Origin: Dermacentor variabilis
Taxonomy: Eukaryota > Arthropoda > Arachnida > Ixodida > Ixodidae
NCBI RefSeq assembly: GCF_050947875.1
Contig: NC_134569.1
Span: forward strand, 38,915,277-38,979,276
DNA length: 64,000 nt
Reading direction: 5' to 3'
Shown: positions 33,700 to 43,783 of the stretch, piece after piece
Numbering within the stretch: the stretch's first letter is position 1
How the letters are laid out: every line of letters starts with the position of its first letter
Program-made: the position numbers and the translations under genes
Notes under the pieces: generated by a model
Database searches by the model: none
What the model was told of the DNA's origin: nothing
Seen by the model: the letters and a program-made list of their open reading frames with translations, nothing else

Positions 33700-33912
33700 A
33701 TAGTAGGCTACTGTTCGGTGCCGCAGTGCCGGATGTACGCAACGGAGCCCGGTGTCAGCCTTATTCACACGTAGCCGCAGGGCAAAGAGCTGCGTGAAGC
33801 TTGGCTGGCGAAACTTAGGACCGGCAGACAGCCATCGGCTACAACTCGGATATGCAGCAAGTACGAACGCGACGAAGGTTTCTGTTGCGGCGCCGTGACT
33901 GCGCGATGTTCG
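33700..33912 (+). pseudogene. THAP-domain exon, copy A
   Basis: The reading frame gives VGYCSVPQCRMYATEPGVSL, then IHT, a stop, and PQGKELREAWLAKLRTGRQP, SATTRICSKY. It keeps the C-x4-C pair and the LREAWL tryptophan. It has ATA where the start ATG is expected, an in-frame TAG after IHT, and Y in place of the finger's histidine (CSKY). A good splice donor (gtgagt) follows at 33913. THAP fingers bind DNA in P-type transposases; this one cannot be made as a protein. Confidence 0.75.
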
Positions 33913-33962
33913 GTGAGTACTAGAAAACGCGCACTGACACGCTCGCCCGCGCCCTCTGCACG

Positions 33963-34740
33963 GTGTTAAGAACGGCCAGCTGCAGTGCAAGTTTGCCAGC
34001 CATTTACGCCAGCGGTGGCAACCTCATCTTGGAACGCCGCCGCCAACCTCTAGCCACGGCGGGACTAAGTCGACTTTGTGTCGGGAACAATGCGCGCATC
34101 CTCCACTCTCGGTCGCTTCAACTAGGATGCGTTTGACGAAGCAGGCTTTGTGCTGAAACCACCACCGTTACGCTCTAGACTCGTCGCCGTTGTGACTGAA
34201 GGAGTTCGACGAAGCAGGCTTTGTGCGCAACACGACAACGCGGACCTGATCTGCTACGGGTGGGGGAGTTGCCGCGGGAAAGCCGACGAAGGCTCTTTCC
34301 CACGCGCCGACCAAGACGCAAGACAATGTGCTACCCGGACGCGCTACCCGGAACGGCTCCGAGTTCTACGAAATTCGTGTGGTGTCGATTTCGGACCGTG
34401 AACATGTGTGTGTGTGCGTGTGTGTGAGCCCTCATCCTCCTCCAAGTCGAGAGCCCGCCTCCTCCAAAAGGGCGGGTCATCTACAATGACGTCGAACTAT
34501 GACGTCGAGCGGAGTGCATATAAGCAGCGATTGTCGGCTGCTAGTGTGTGCTCGTTGTCGTGCTCGAAATGTACTCGTGAGCTGTTTGCTGTATGCTCGT
34601 CTTGCGGGCTCCATTTGGGAGTCACGCTAGACTGTCGATGTATCTCATGTTCAACTGTAAATAACATGTAAATAAATCCTGCTCGCCTAGTCCTGTCGCC
34701 CCAAGTTCCTCCGATCGTCCTACAAGCCCGACCCCTACAC
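33963..34740 (+). mobile_element. Solo LTR
   Basis: A 0.78-kb insertion in copy A only runs from tgttaagaacggcc to cccgacccctaca (TG...CA ends). It contains a TATA-like TATAAG at 34519-34524 downstream of two gacgtcgarc motifs and an AATAAA at 34671-34676, in the order U3-R-U5. No internal region accompanies it, as expected after LTR-LTR recombination. The target duplication is not clean (cacgg against caccgg). Confidence 0.65.
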
Positions 34741-35494
34741 CGGCTAATGTCAGGACGGTTTGGTCTATGAACTTGTTGATGCTAGATACTGGCAAGTTCA
34801 CTGGAACGGAAAGGGAGCGGTAAGACGCACATTAAAGAAAGGCATGGCATATGGTCATGTTTGTGTTTAGAATTAATGCACTGGATTACGAAAAAGAAGC
34901 AGCGGGAAATCGCACGCTGAGAAGAGCGATAAACATAGTGCGACGCAACTTGAGGAATAATATTGAAATGTCCAAGAATTTAGAAGACAAAAAAAGATTG
35001 AATCGCCGCGACTGCACATCACAGTCGCCGTAGGCGTCGAAGACTCTATAACGAAATTATTTTTGAACAGTTCTGATAGCTTCCACGCAAAAATGGTTGC
35101 TAGTGTACTGTCAAATGCTCATATGCTGCGGCCTAAAGTACGCGGCACGGTGCGAAAACGCGCTCACAGTGAAAGGAAAACTTTGTGCGCGGGCATGCAT
35201 GCAAGACGCGCAGTCGGTCGCTGCGACCTGTGCGATCGCTGCATTGAGGCTTCATTCTGTTATGCCCCATTTGGTTATACAGACAGCCTACTATAAGAAC
35301 ATATTTCACATAGTTTACTTTCAGCGTTTGCCTACCTTTCACGCAAGAAGCCGGTTCGGGAGCCTCCATCGCGGCGACCGCGTGTAGTGGCGTTCACTGT
35401 ATGTATTCGGTAAAGAGATAGCGCCTGTAAACGATTCAGTGCTTTAAGTTTGCCCAAGATTATTATATCGACAGTCAAAAACTTCCCTCGTTTT

Positions 35495-35518
35495 GAGAGA
35501 GAGAGAGAGAGAGAGAGT
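35495..35518. repeat. (GA)n microsatellite
   Basis: About 12 GA units within THAP element copy A; the equivalent place in copy B (near 59485) lacks it. Confidence 0.9.
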
Positions 35519-36492
35519 AAAACTTTATTCAATGGAAATAAAATAAGGCGTACCTACATAAATGTCCAGGAGGGCTGCCGCGTGATGTTTTTATTGAGCG
35601 CCGTAAGCGAAACCTATGAGGAGCGCGCAGCGTGATCCCTCATACTACGCAAGGGAGGCGCTTCCGACAGATGGCGACTCCGTACCTCCTCGCCCCCAAT
35701 ATCGCACAAGTGCGCCTACGTACATCGCACTTCTGAGAGGTCGCTCGTAGTGACAAGTGACTTCGACAATTATTCGAAGCAACAGCGGTTATTTGCATAA
35801 TCTGTTGCTTCAGTAGACGAATTAAAGCTTAGATAAAGAATAAAACACACAAACCTAATGTCTGCTTGTTTTTGTTTTACTTCGCACTGAAGCAAGAGCG
35901 ATGTACTTTCGTTTTGTCTGCTTGTCCCGTCGTGCAGTCGCGCGCGCAGACAACGAAAGTATGTCATTTTCTACCTGTCCCAGCGCGCGATCATGTTCTA
36001 TGAACTACTGGTGTCTGCCTCAGTGTTCGCGTAGCACTGACTTGTACAGCTAATCAGGTGTTCTCGTGCACAACGCGCAAACTCTTGTGCTGTGCGAAAC
36101 GAGACAGTTCGCGCGCGACGCCGTCAGCGGAAGTGCGCCGCGCTGCGTAAAAGCGAGGGAGAAAAAAGAAGTCGGGGCCCATGACGTATCCGCCACGCGA
36201 TCCTCGAGCTCCGGTATGGGAGAACGCAGAGAAGGGATTTCGCTTGTGGAGGCTGAGGTCCATAGTCGTTTCATCTAGGGACCTTAGTGGAGGCTAGGAG
36301 GGGCAAGTGGAGAGAGGGCCTCTCTTGGCAGTGGCCCTCGCCTCCTGAAATCATGGGCTCATGGCACTGAAATATTTCTATCTCGGCTATTAATGAACCG
36401 ATCTGAAAAATTCTTGCGGCAGAACGCTCCATAGATGGCACCTAACAACTTCCTGCATATAACCGAAATTTGCTATGTGGCCTGGTGAGGGG

Positions 36493-36830
36493 GCCCCTCA
36501 CCAAAACATGCGGACATTCGGTTTATGTTTTATTTTTCTAAACTTTAATTCGTCTATTCAAGAAACAGATTACAGAAATAAGAGCCGTTGCCTTGACTAC
36601 TTCTTGAGGTCACGTGTCACTACGAGCGAAGTCACAACGCAAGCGCGTGTACGTCATCCTCCACCTTGGAGCGCGCCGGCCGCGAGGAGAAGGGAAAACG
36701 GCGTTCAGGTTGAAATTTCAGATCTTTCCGCGGCGCGTAGGGACGTAATACTTTACAGACACGATCGTTATCGGGCATTGTATGCTCTGCGCTTGGGAGC
36801 TCAAAATGGCCAGACAAGGTGAGGGGCGTT
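36493..36830 (+). mobile_element. Internally deleted TTAA MITE (plus copy)
   Basis: It begins GCCCCTCACC directly against the end of the minus copy, making a palindromic junction. It then jumps to the right half of the family (taattcgtctattcaagaaa ... ccgcggcgcgtagg) and ends at ggtgaggggc. Both terminal CCCTTTAA parts are missing. Confidence 0.7.
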
Positions 36831-36831
36831 A

Positions 36832-37897
36832 CGCATTCGACGGCTAGATGCCGAGGGCGGCAGGACGACCGGGCCAGAGAACAGACGACTCACGCAGCGC
36901 CAAGAAGACAATGACGTTTGTTCTTTCAGCGACGCGCTTTTTGAGCGCTAAGCAGCCAATCAGGGGGTGACAACAATAAAGAAAAGATATCGCGGCAAGC
37001 GGGACAATCTTATCTGCAGATTCCAACGTAGAATGCGACCAGCACCGCGAGTGTTACAGGAACTCTTTAATCTGCGCCACTGCGACTAGATATTCGATGT
37101 ATGTGCGCATTATGTAATCTAGTGCTGTCTTATGTCTGCGTTTGACTGTTGTCACACTTCAATAAAAGCTTTGTTACGGTTCAATAAAAACTCTGCTTCC
37201 TATTTACGTTCACGTTTGTTAGACATAAAAAAGAACTGCACGAGTTTACCAGGTATAAAAAATGTATAGTACACGGAACACCAGCAGTGAGTCTTACAGG
37301 CCAATATAATCCTGGCATTCTTTTATTTTATTAGAATAAAGCAACCTAAAAATTACCTTTAAAAGAATTACCCTGCCATCATCGCTAAAATGCAGATTAC
37401 GTTTTCCTTTCGCCAGCATAGCACTGGATGTTCGACGCTCGAAGCGAACTGAGATAGCCTAACGTTACCACGCAAGCGACAAGCGCTAAAGAAGCATGTT
37501 GCAATCAAAACAAACCCTAATCAGTAATCAGCTGCCCACATAAGAGCTGTGCTACTGTTACGGCTTAATAAAAGAAAATGTTATGCAAATCCCACGCACT
37601 GTGGGAATCGATGTAAGTGAAATATACGGCGCTGGATGCTTTGATTGACGATAGTTGGCGGGGATGTTGACGGCTAAAGCTTAATTTCTTCAATGTTTAG
37701 TCTAACACGAGAGTGGTGAGTTGATATTAAACGTTACCTTGCGGGCACCCCAGCTGTTTGTCTGCGTAGTACACAGAACACACAGGGAGAGGTATTTGCT
37801 TGAGGTGGTGGTGTGCGCCATATATTTTCATAACCTCTGAGAGGGTTAAGCATAGTCATTGCCTCACATGGCACATCGCATCGTGGAAGAAATATTA
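36832..37897. other. Intergenic DNA, no gene recognised
   Basis: The only notable signals are two AATAAAA motifs near 37161 and 37183 after a short T/G-rich stretch, possibly the end of an unrecognised retroelement or LTR. Confidence 0.4.
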
Positions 37898-38128
37898 AAC
37901 TTGAATTGGATTATGGAGCTAGCTGTACGTGCCAAAACCACAATCGGATTATGAGGCACGCCTTAGTGGCTGACTCCCGATTAATTTTGACGCCGTGATG
38001 TTCCTTAACGTGTCCCAAAATCTAAGTGCAGGTGCGTTTTCTATTTCGCCCCGGCGAAATGCGGCTGCCGCGGTTGGGATCAAATCCACGGTCTCTAGCA
38101 ATGCCAAAGCCGAAAAGCTAACGCGGCG
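37898..38128 (-). mobile_element. SINE copy, diverged
   Basis: The reverse complement shows the tRNA-like head at the right end (cccgccgcgttagcttttcg, with gatttgatcccaa at the B box) and the cgtaccaaaac/ataatccga-like tail on the left. It matches the complete SINE at 32331 along its length. Confidence 0.75.
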
Positions 38129-38834
38129 GGCACAGAAGTGTTGATCTGACGGTTGACCGCTTCCGTAGTGTCTCCTGGACCCTGCGGTGCGCTTTAATTA
38201 ATGCGGCTCTGCTTCTGGACGTCCTTCGCTGTTTGTCCACTCCACATATTTGCATGGTGTTTATTTTTCAGACATAGCAGCAACGTGCTGTACCGTACCT
38301 TGAACTTGAGCTTATCCAGTTTCCCTGCAACCGCCGTCGTATAGTAGTAGGGTTTGCTAACCTTCTCACGTTACCTCCACCCCTCCCTTGTATGGGAACT
38401 GCCTCTTCTCTTCCCTCCTCCCTACAGTTCTATCTACGTCCCCTCTGAACCAATTTAGGTGGCGTTATCTGGACTCGTACCTTAGTAGAAAGGGAAGCGC
38501 TGCAGTTTCTGCAGTGCTTCTGAGCGGAGTCGCGGATAATTACAGCTGTCAAGAGGCTAATGTGGCGATGGCCAGAGAGCTCCAGAGGGCATTGTGCACA
38601 TTCGACGCGGTGAGGTGAAAACGAGTTTCTAGCGTCGCCTTTCCTCTCTGACTCCCTCCTGTCATGTATGCACAAGCTGCGAACCCCTCCACCCCCCGAC
38701 GCGGTGGGCCTGACAGCAGCAGCCACAACAGCAGCAGCAGTGGGAAATTCGAAGGAAGAGGCAAAGAAAGCTTCGCTTTAAATAAAAAAAAACTCAGTGC
38801 CCTTCTGCTCTGTGAAGAAGGATGATTAGCGAAG

Positions 38835-39125
38835 TTGTGTATGCGGACCCCTAAATGGCGAACAGCACCTCCGCAGCGGGTCGGTCCGGCATTGCACATT
38901 CTCCATAAAATTCATCCCGAAAGATATACGGACAAATGCCTACGGTGCGGGGCCACGTACGCCAACCTTAGACCATATTTCATGGGGATGCACGACATAT
39001 ACACAAAAGACAAACACTGACATTACGGAGCATACACAATGGGAGGCGGCGCTGTCCAGTTCATAAGGAAGAGGTGCAAAGGGCCATCATCCGACAAGCA
39101 AGACGGCGCGCGGAAGCCAGTGGGA
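38835..39125 (+). mobile_element. LINE 3' end fragment (plus)
   Basis: The frame reads LHKIHPERYTDKCLRCGATY then ANLRPYFMGMHD; C-x2-C...H is the C-terminal knuckle of a non-LTR retrotransposon ORF2. Past a stop, ehtqweaalss- and arrkpv-like residues typical of the terminal part follow. It ends at a (ggat)n tail, tail-to-tail with the next LINE. Confidence 0.6.
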
Positions 39126-39126
39126 T

Positions 39127-39620
39127 GGATGGATGGATGGATGTTATGAGCGTCCCCTTTGGAACGGGGCGGTGGGTTGTGCCACCAAGCTTTTGCTATT
39201 ATACTGCCTAATGTCCTACCTAGGGTAAACAAAGAAAAAAAGAAAAAAAAAGACACACTATGAACTCCCACAACCACATTTTCTGATCCCCTATATTGCG
39301 AACTTTGCTTTTGTACCTCTCGTTTTTTGTCGTTTCCCTACTTTTCTTCCACCAATCCTCCAATCGCCTCTCACTAATCCCTATTGCGGACATGTTTACT
39401 TTCCCACTGCTCTCGCTGAACCCAATGGTTTCAAGGAGGCCAGTGGTGCCTAAATCGACCGCTGGGTCTTCACATTCTAATAAAACATGCTCCATAGTAT
39501 CCCTATAGCTTTACCGCAGCAAGCACATGCTTCTTCTTCCTTCTTATATCTCGCTTTATAGGGGCGTATTCTAAGGCATCCCGATGCTGCACTGCTTTAT
39601 CGAAGTTCCTTCCACTGCGA
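39127..39620 (-). mobile_element. LINE 3' end fragment (minus)
   Basis: The minus-strand frame (39495-39220) reads MEHVLLECEDPAVDLGTTGL then SERRLEDWWKKSRE, after a shifted CACCGKAIG. This is again the zinc-knuckle end of a LINE ORF2. The 3' UTR contains the phrase ccgccccgttccaaagggga and the copy ends in (atcc)n. The same UTR phrase recurs at 46154. Confidence 0.65.
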
Positions 39621-40592
39621 TCACTTCGATTGCGGTGTCAACGGTGGAGGTGGTGTGCGCAACGGAGTGTTTTTTCTCGAACGGTGCCTTTTGATCAGCT
39701 TCGTTTGAACTTAACGCCGCCAAGAGAAATTGAAACAATATACGCTTTGCATGTGGATATTTACCTTTTACTTTTCAAAACACAGACGTGGGGTCTAGGC
39801 TTTATATGAACCGATGGTGGTGTACTGCTTCCATAATATATTCTGTCAAAGGAGCGTTTGCTCGTACTACAAAAGCGCTTGGTAATGCATCGGGCCTTAA
39901 TTTCTTGATGCGGTAATTCTGAAGAAGGATTTGGCTTTCAAATTGGTCTTCGGTGAAGTGATCCTAAGATGAATAAGCTAAGATTTGATATGGCATAACT
40001 TTCTGAGAAATGATACAAGGCACGGGAGAAAATATACGCCGTGACATTTCACATATAATTTCGAAAATAAGAACTGTTGATATGTCAGCCGCCGTGTGCA
40101 TGGCCATAACAATTTTATCAATGTGAAACGTTGTAAATGGTCTGGGTCATTGCGCGCCCCTTCGTTAGAGGGTTCTTTTACCCGACCTATCCGCGTTAAA
40201 AATGTTTCAACCAGCTTAGATTTGCACAACATTTTTGAACCCAATATAATTTCGGCTATGTTTAGCGGATGTCTGCATCCTGATTTATTATGCACGCAGA
40301 TATGGCGCACTCAATACATAGCTGCCGTTACTGTGCGTAGGCATAGTAACTGCCGACTTTGGTAACAATCCCGCAAATACAAATACATGCACCATTGCAC
40401 GCTACATAAAAGCTATACCTGCATCGCGAGTAGCATGAACAGCGGGGGCTCAAACGATGAGAACCGCCGTTTTAATCTCGAGCTCGTCAGCGTAGTACAA
40501 AAAAAAAAAAAGGAAAAATCAAAATTCGTTTAGCAGTCTAGTCACTTCAGTATGCAATACGCGTCACTGAACGGCGGGTTGAACTAACATAT

Positions 40593-40753
40593 TGCTACGT
40601 AGGAAGACGCAGACGAAAAGCTATATACAAGTATATTTACAAGGGAACACGCCACACTCGGCCAAGAGGCAACAGTCCGCGCTAGCTTCTAATCGTCGTC
40701 GTCGTCTTCTCACTGCTCGCCTCTTCGTCATTGTGAACACTATTCCGTAGTCC
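40593..40753 (-). repeat. 3' LTR of the Ty3-type element
   Basis: This is the partner of 42524-42686. Its inner edge reads ccgtagtccta where the other LTR has ccgtagcaaca, so the terminal bases have changed. A purine-rich stretch (gccgggggtagga in element sense) lies next to it, as expected for a polypurine tract. Confidence 0.8.
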
Positions 40754-40849
40754 TACCCCCGGCGGCAAAAGCACCGTCCCGGAGCGACTAATGGCCGGAC
40801 TCGGAAGCAGTGTAGTAGGCCTTGAGCCTACTGACGTACACGACATCAC

Positions 40850-41645
40850 CATATGCCAGAGTAGAGGACGAGGTTGAACACACAGGAGCAATTGCGTACG
40901 TCACTAGGCGTCACCTGACGCAGCACGCGGTAGGGCCCTGTGTATAGCGAAAGGAGCTTTTCTGAAAGTCCGACGTGACGAGAGGGCGACCACAGGAGCA
41001 CGAGCGCACCAGACGAAAACTGCACGTCACGGTGGCGGGCGTTGTACTGACGCTGCTGAGTGGTCTGCGAGGCCGTCAGTCGCATGCATAGTCGGCGAGG
41101 GCGATGGCGTCGCGCGCATACTCGCTTGTTGAGATGGCAGCAGGAGGAAGTGCCGTGTCAAGGAGCAATGTCGGTTCGCGACCGTACAGTATACGTAAAA
41201 TGGAGAAAATCCGGCGGTGTCGTGTCGGGAAGAATTGTACGCAAATGTGACGTAAGGAAGGGCAATGTCTCAGTCGTGGTGGCCCTTGGAAACATTGGAG
41301 AGCATATCGGTAAGAGTACGGTTTAACCGCTCTGGTCAGGCCATTGGTTTGAGGATGGTATGAGGTAGTCAGCTTGTGTTGACAGGAACGCGCAATGTCG
41401 GCGATAACTTTCGAGAGGAAGTTACGACCACGGTCAGTAAGCAGCTGTCACGAGGCGCCATGAAATAAGATAATGTCACGCAAGAGAAAGTTCGCGACGT
41501 CAGAGGCGCAACTGGTACGGAGAGCTCGCGTGATAGCATATCGGGTGGCGTAATCAGTAACAATAAGATGCGGGACGGGGCGCAATCGATGAATCCGGGT
41601 GGTTATCAGGGCGATGGGCCGAGCAGATGGTGTGAAGACCCACGT
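40850..41645 (-). pseudogene. Integrase remnant of the Ty3-type element
   Basis: The minus-strand frame from 41666 reads HLIVTDYATRYAITRALRTS, and later LLTDRGRNFLSKVIADIA and TTSYHPQTNGLT, covering the first two aspartates of the DDE triad. A one-base insertion then shifts the glutamate helix (ERLNRTLTDMLS) out of frame. The C-terminal part VLLWSPSRHVGLSEKLLSLY then YTGPYRVLRQV is in a third frame. Confidence 0.8.
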
Positions 41646-42380
41646 TTGCGAATTCCTGGCGGACAACTGCCTGGATCAGGGAAACCGTGACTGCAGGGGC
41701 GTTGGTGGGGCTGGAGTCGAAGGCAACCGGATAGGCCGCCTCGATCTCACGCCGGACGATCCAGGTAACATCGCCAGTGTTGGTGGGACGAGGAGCGTCG
41801 GCACAGGAAGATGTCGCTGGGGTGTTGGGCAGACGGGCAAACTGATAGTCAATACGTCGGCTTTTAGCGAGTTCCAGGCAGCGGCACTCTTTTATAGCTG
41901 CATCCACCGTCTCCACGTTGTTGAAAACGAGCAAGTTGAAGGCGTCAAAGACATTACCATTGAAGGCATTGCCATTGAAGGCAATGCCTTTGAGGATGTG
42001 GGAGACCTTGTCGGACTCAGTCATGTGTGCGTCAATTTTGCGGCATAGGGCCAAGACGCCCTGAATGTACGGTACGTAGGGCTCCGTTGACGTCTGCACG
42101 CGGCCGGATAACGCCTTCTGCGCGGCAAGTTGGTGACTGTATGGGTTGCCGAACAAGTCTCGGAGCTTTTGCTTAAGCGAATCCCAACTGGTGAGCTCAT
42201 CTTCGTGCGTCCGAAACCAAACTCGAGGTGTGCCACCGAGGTAAAAGACTACGTTGGCGAGCATGATAGTAGGGTCCCACCGGTTATTGCGGCTGACGCG
42301 TTTGTACAGGCTGATCCAGTCATCGACGTCTTCCCCATCTTCGCCCGAGAATACGCCAAAATCATGGGGAGTGGGGAGAG
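41645..42380 (-). pseudogene. gag remnant of the Ty3-type element
   Basis: The frame from 42264 gives MLANVVFYLGGTPRVWFRTH, then LFGNPYSHQLAAQKALSGRV and KIDAHMTESDKVSHILKGIA, the capsid region of tick Ty3-type gag. The upstream part (GVFSGEDGEDVDDWISLYKR-like) is in another frame. A 15-base tandem triplication inserts FNGNAFNGNVF before DAFNLL. The open frame runs across the deletion junction into integrase. Confidence 0.8.
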
Positions 42381-42523
42381 TGATGTAGGTCTACACGTGG
42401 TAGCAGGTGTCAGAGCCGGCGGAGTCGAGTTGTCGTCGCCGGGAGTCATAAAGGAAGGCTCGACGTACGGTCCACTGCGAAGCTCCTTCACGAGGTACAG
42501 GGAACGTCCACCTCCGCCAGATA

Positions 42524-42686
42524 TGTTACGTAGGAAGACGCAGACGAAAAGCTATATGCAAGTATATTTACAAGGGTATACGCCGCACTTGGCCAAGAGG
42601 CAACAGTCCGCGCTAGCCTCCAATCGTCGTCGTCGTCTTCTCACTGCTCGCCTCTTCGTCATTGTAAACATTGTTCCGTAGCAACA
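42524..42686 (-). repeat. 5' LTR of the Ty3-type element
   Basis: The LTR runs TGTTACGTAGGAAGACGC...CCGTAGCAACA on the + strand and is therefore TG...CA bounded. It shares gacgaaaagctatat and the cgtcgtcgtcgtcttctcac block with the copy at 40593. Pairwise differences are few but present. Confidence 0.85.
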
Positions 42687-43783
42687 TGAAGCGCAACGTT
42701 CGTGTCTGAGCCTAGCAACGGTTTCAGTTACAAGGAAACGAGTGCCCCAAGCAATGTGCGCAACATCGTAATTTAGCCTGCCGAACCAGAAGTGTGAACG
42801 GCGAGGCTCAGACAACATGAAGCACAGCTTTCGTGGCAGCGAGTGAACGTTCACAACTACAACCGTGCCGAACTTTGTTTAGTGCGAAGAAAGGCTGCAG
42901 ACGCTCGCCCTTCTCACCAAATCGTACGAAAAAATGCGAGTGACTTCTGATGAACGGCCAGTTTCCTCACAAAAACGCGGATCCCGCGCATTTTCAAAGT
43001 TTGCCCGGCCGATCCTGTGCAGCCAAATATTTCGACGAACCGCGCGTTACTTCTTGCGGATGGAATGACGAAGTCTTTTCCCCTAACCTCCTCGGTTGTT
43101 GCATGCATAAGCACAACATAGGCTAGGCAATGCCGCAATACGTAAACGGCACTAGCGCTAGAGAAACGCTGCATTCCAAAACTCCGCCGCCAGAAACCAA
43201 CCGAAGCGCGATTTCGATACCCACCCGGGAATGGCGCCGGCGTCTGCTACGGTCCAAAAATGTGTGCGCTAGCACGTGACCACGGCGCTTCGACCAATAG
43301 GAGGGCCGACTCTTTGGAGGTGTGGCAGGCGAAAGAGAAAGCGGCAAAGTTCAGATGAAGTCGTTACTTTTCTATTCAGGGGTTTTACACCACATAGTCT
43401 TCCTGTATATGCTCCCTGCAGAAGCGTATACAGGAACACTACACCCACTTACAGCCACCTAAAGCCCCTTAAACTTCATAAAGTAGCAACCCTCTCCTCC
43501 TCCGCCTTCACTCCTCCTCGTTTCTCCTCTCTTTCATGCTACCTCCTCGTCCGTGGCGCCGCCTACACTGCTCGAGCGTAGCAACGGCGTCAACATGCGC
43601 TCCTCGCCACTCCGTAGACCACAGTTCCTCCATGCCGTAGACGCTTCTCGAGCAGAAGTGGCGCTGATGCGCGGCCATTGGCACGGCGCGATGGCCCATG
43701 TGATGCTATCAAGTCAATAGTGACGCGGCATCGGCTACGGCAGAGCGCGCGAGGAGGACGCGCCATTCGAAACGCGTGTCTCT

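Larger units (their letters stand above)
33444..35694. mobile_element. P-like THAP element, copy A, containing a solo LTR
   Basis: This is homologous over its length to 58240-59633, except for an 0.8-kb block (33963-34740) absent from that copy. It starts near cgacgtattggcggcgagct and ends at cttccgacagatggcgactc. Only one THAP exon is coding-like; the rest is non-coding, so it resembles an internally deleted non-autonomous derivative. TIRs were not resolved. Confidence 0.7.
33274..36492 (-). mobile_element. TTAA MITE (minus copy) split by a THAP element
   Basis: TTAA at 33270-33273 starts AGGGCCCCTCATCTGG; the first 170 bases are the reverse of the right end of the MITE seen at 16061-16999. 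The MITE body resumes at about 35735 (cgctcgtagtgacaagtgac) and runs to its other end at 36481-36492 (cctggtgagggg). The DNA between is the P-like element and its LTR. Confidence 0.75.
40593..42686 (-). mobile_element. Internally deleted Ty3-type LTR retrotransposon
   Basis: Two LTRs of about 160 bp flank a 1.8-kb body on the minus strand. The body joins gag directly to integrase; protease, reverse transcriptase and RNase H are missing. Next to the inner edge of the right LTR is atctggcggaggtggacg (element sense), a plausible primer-binding site starting TGG. Frameshifts and stops are scattered through the rest. Confidence 0.85.
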
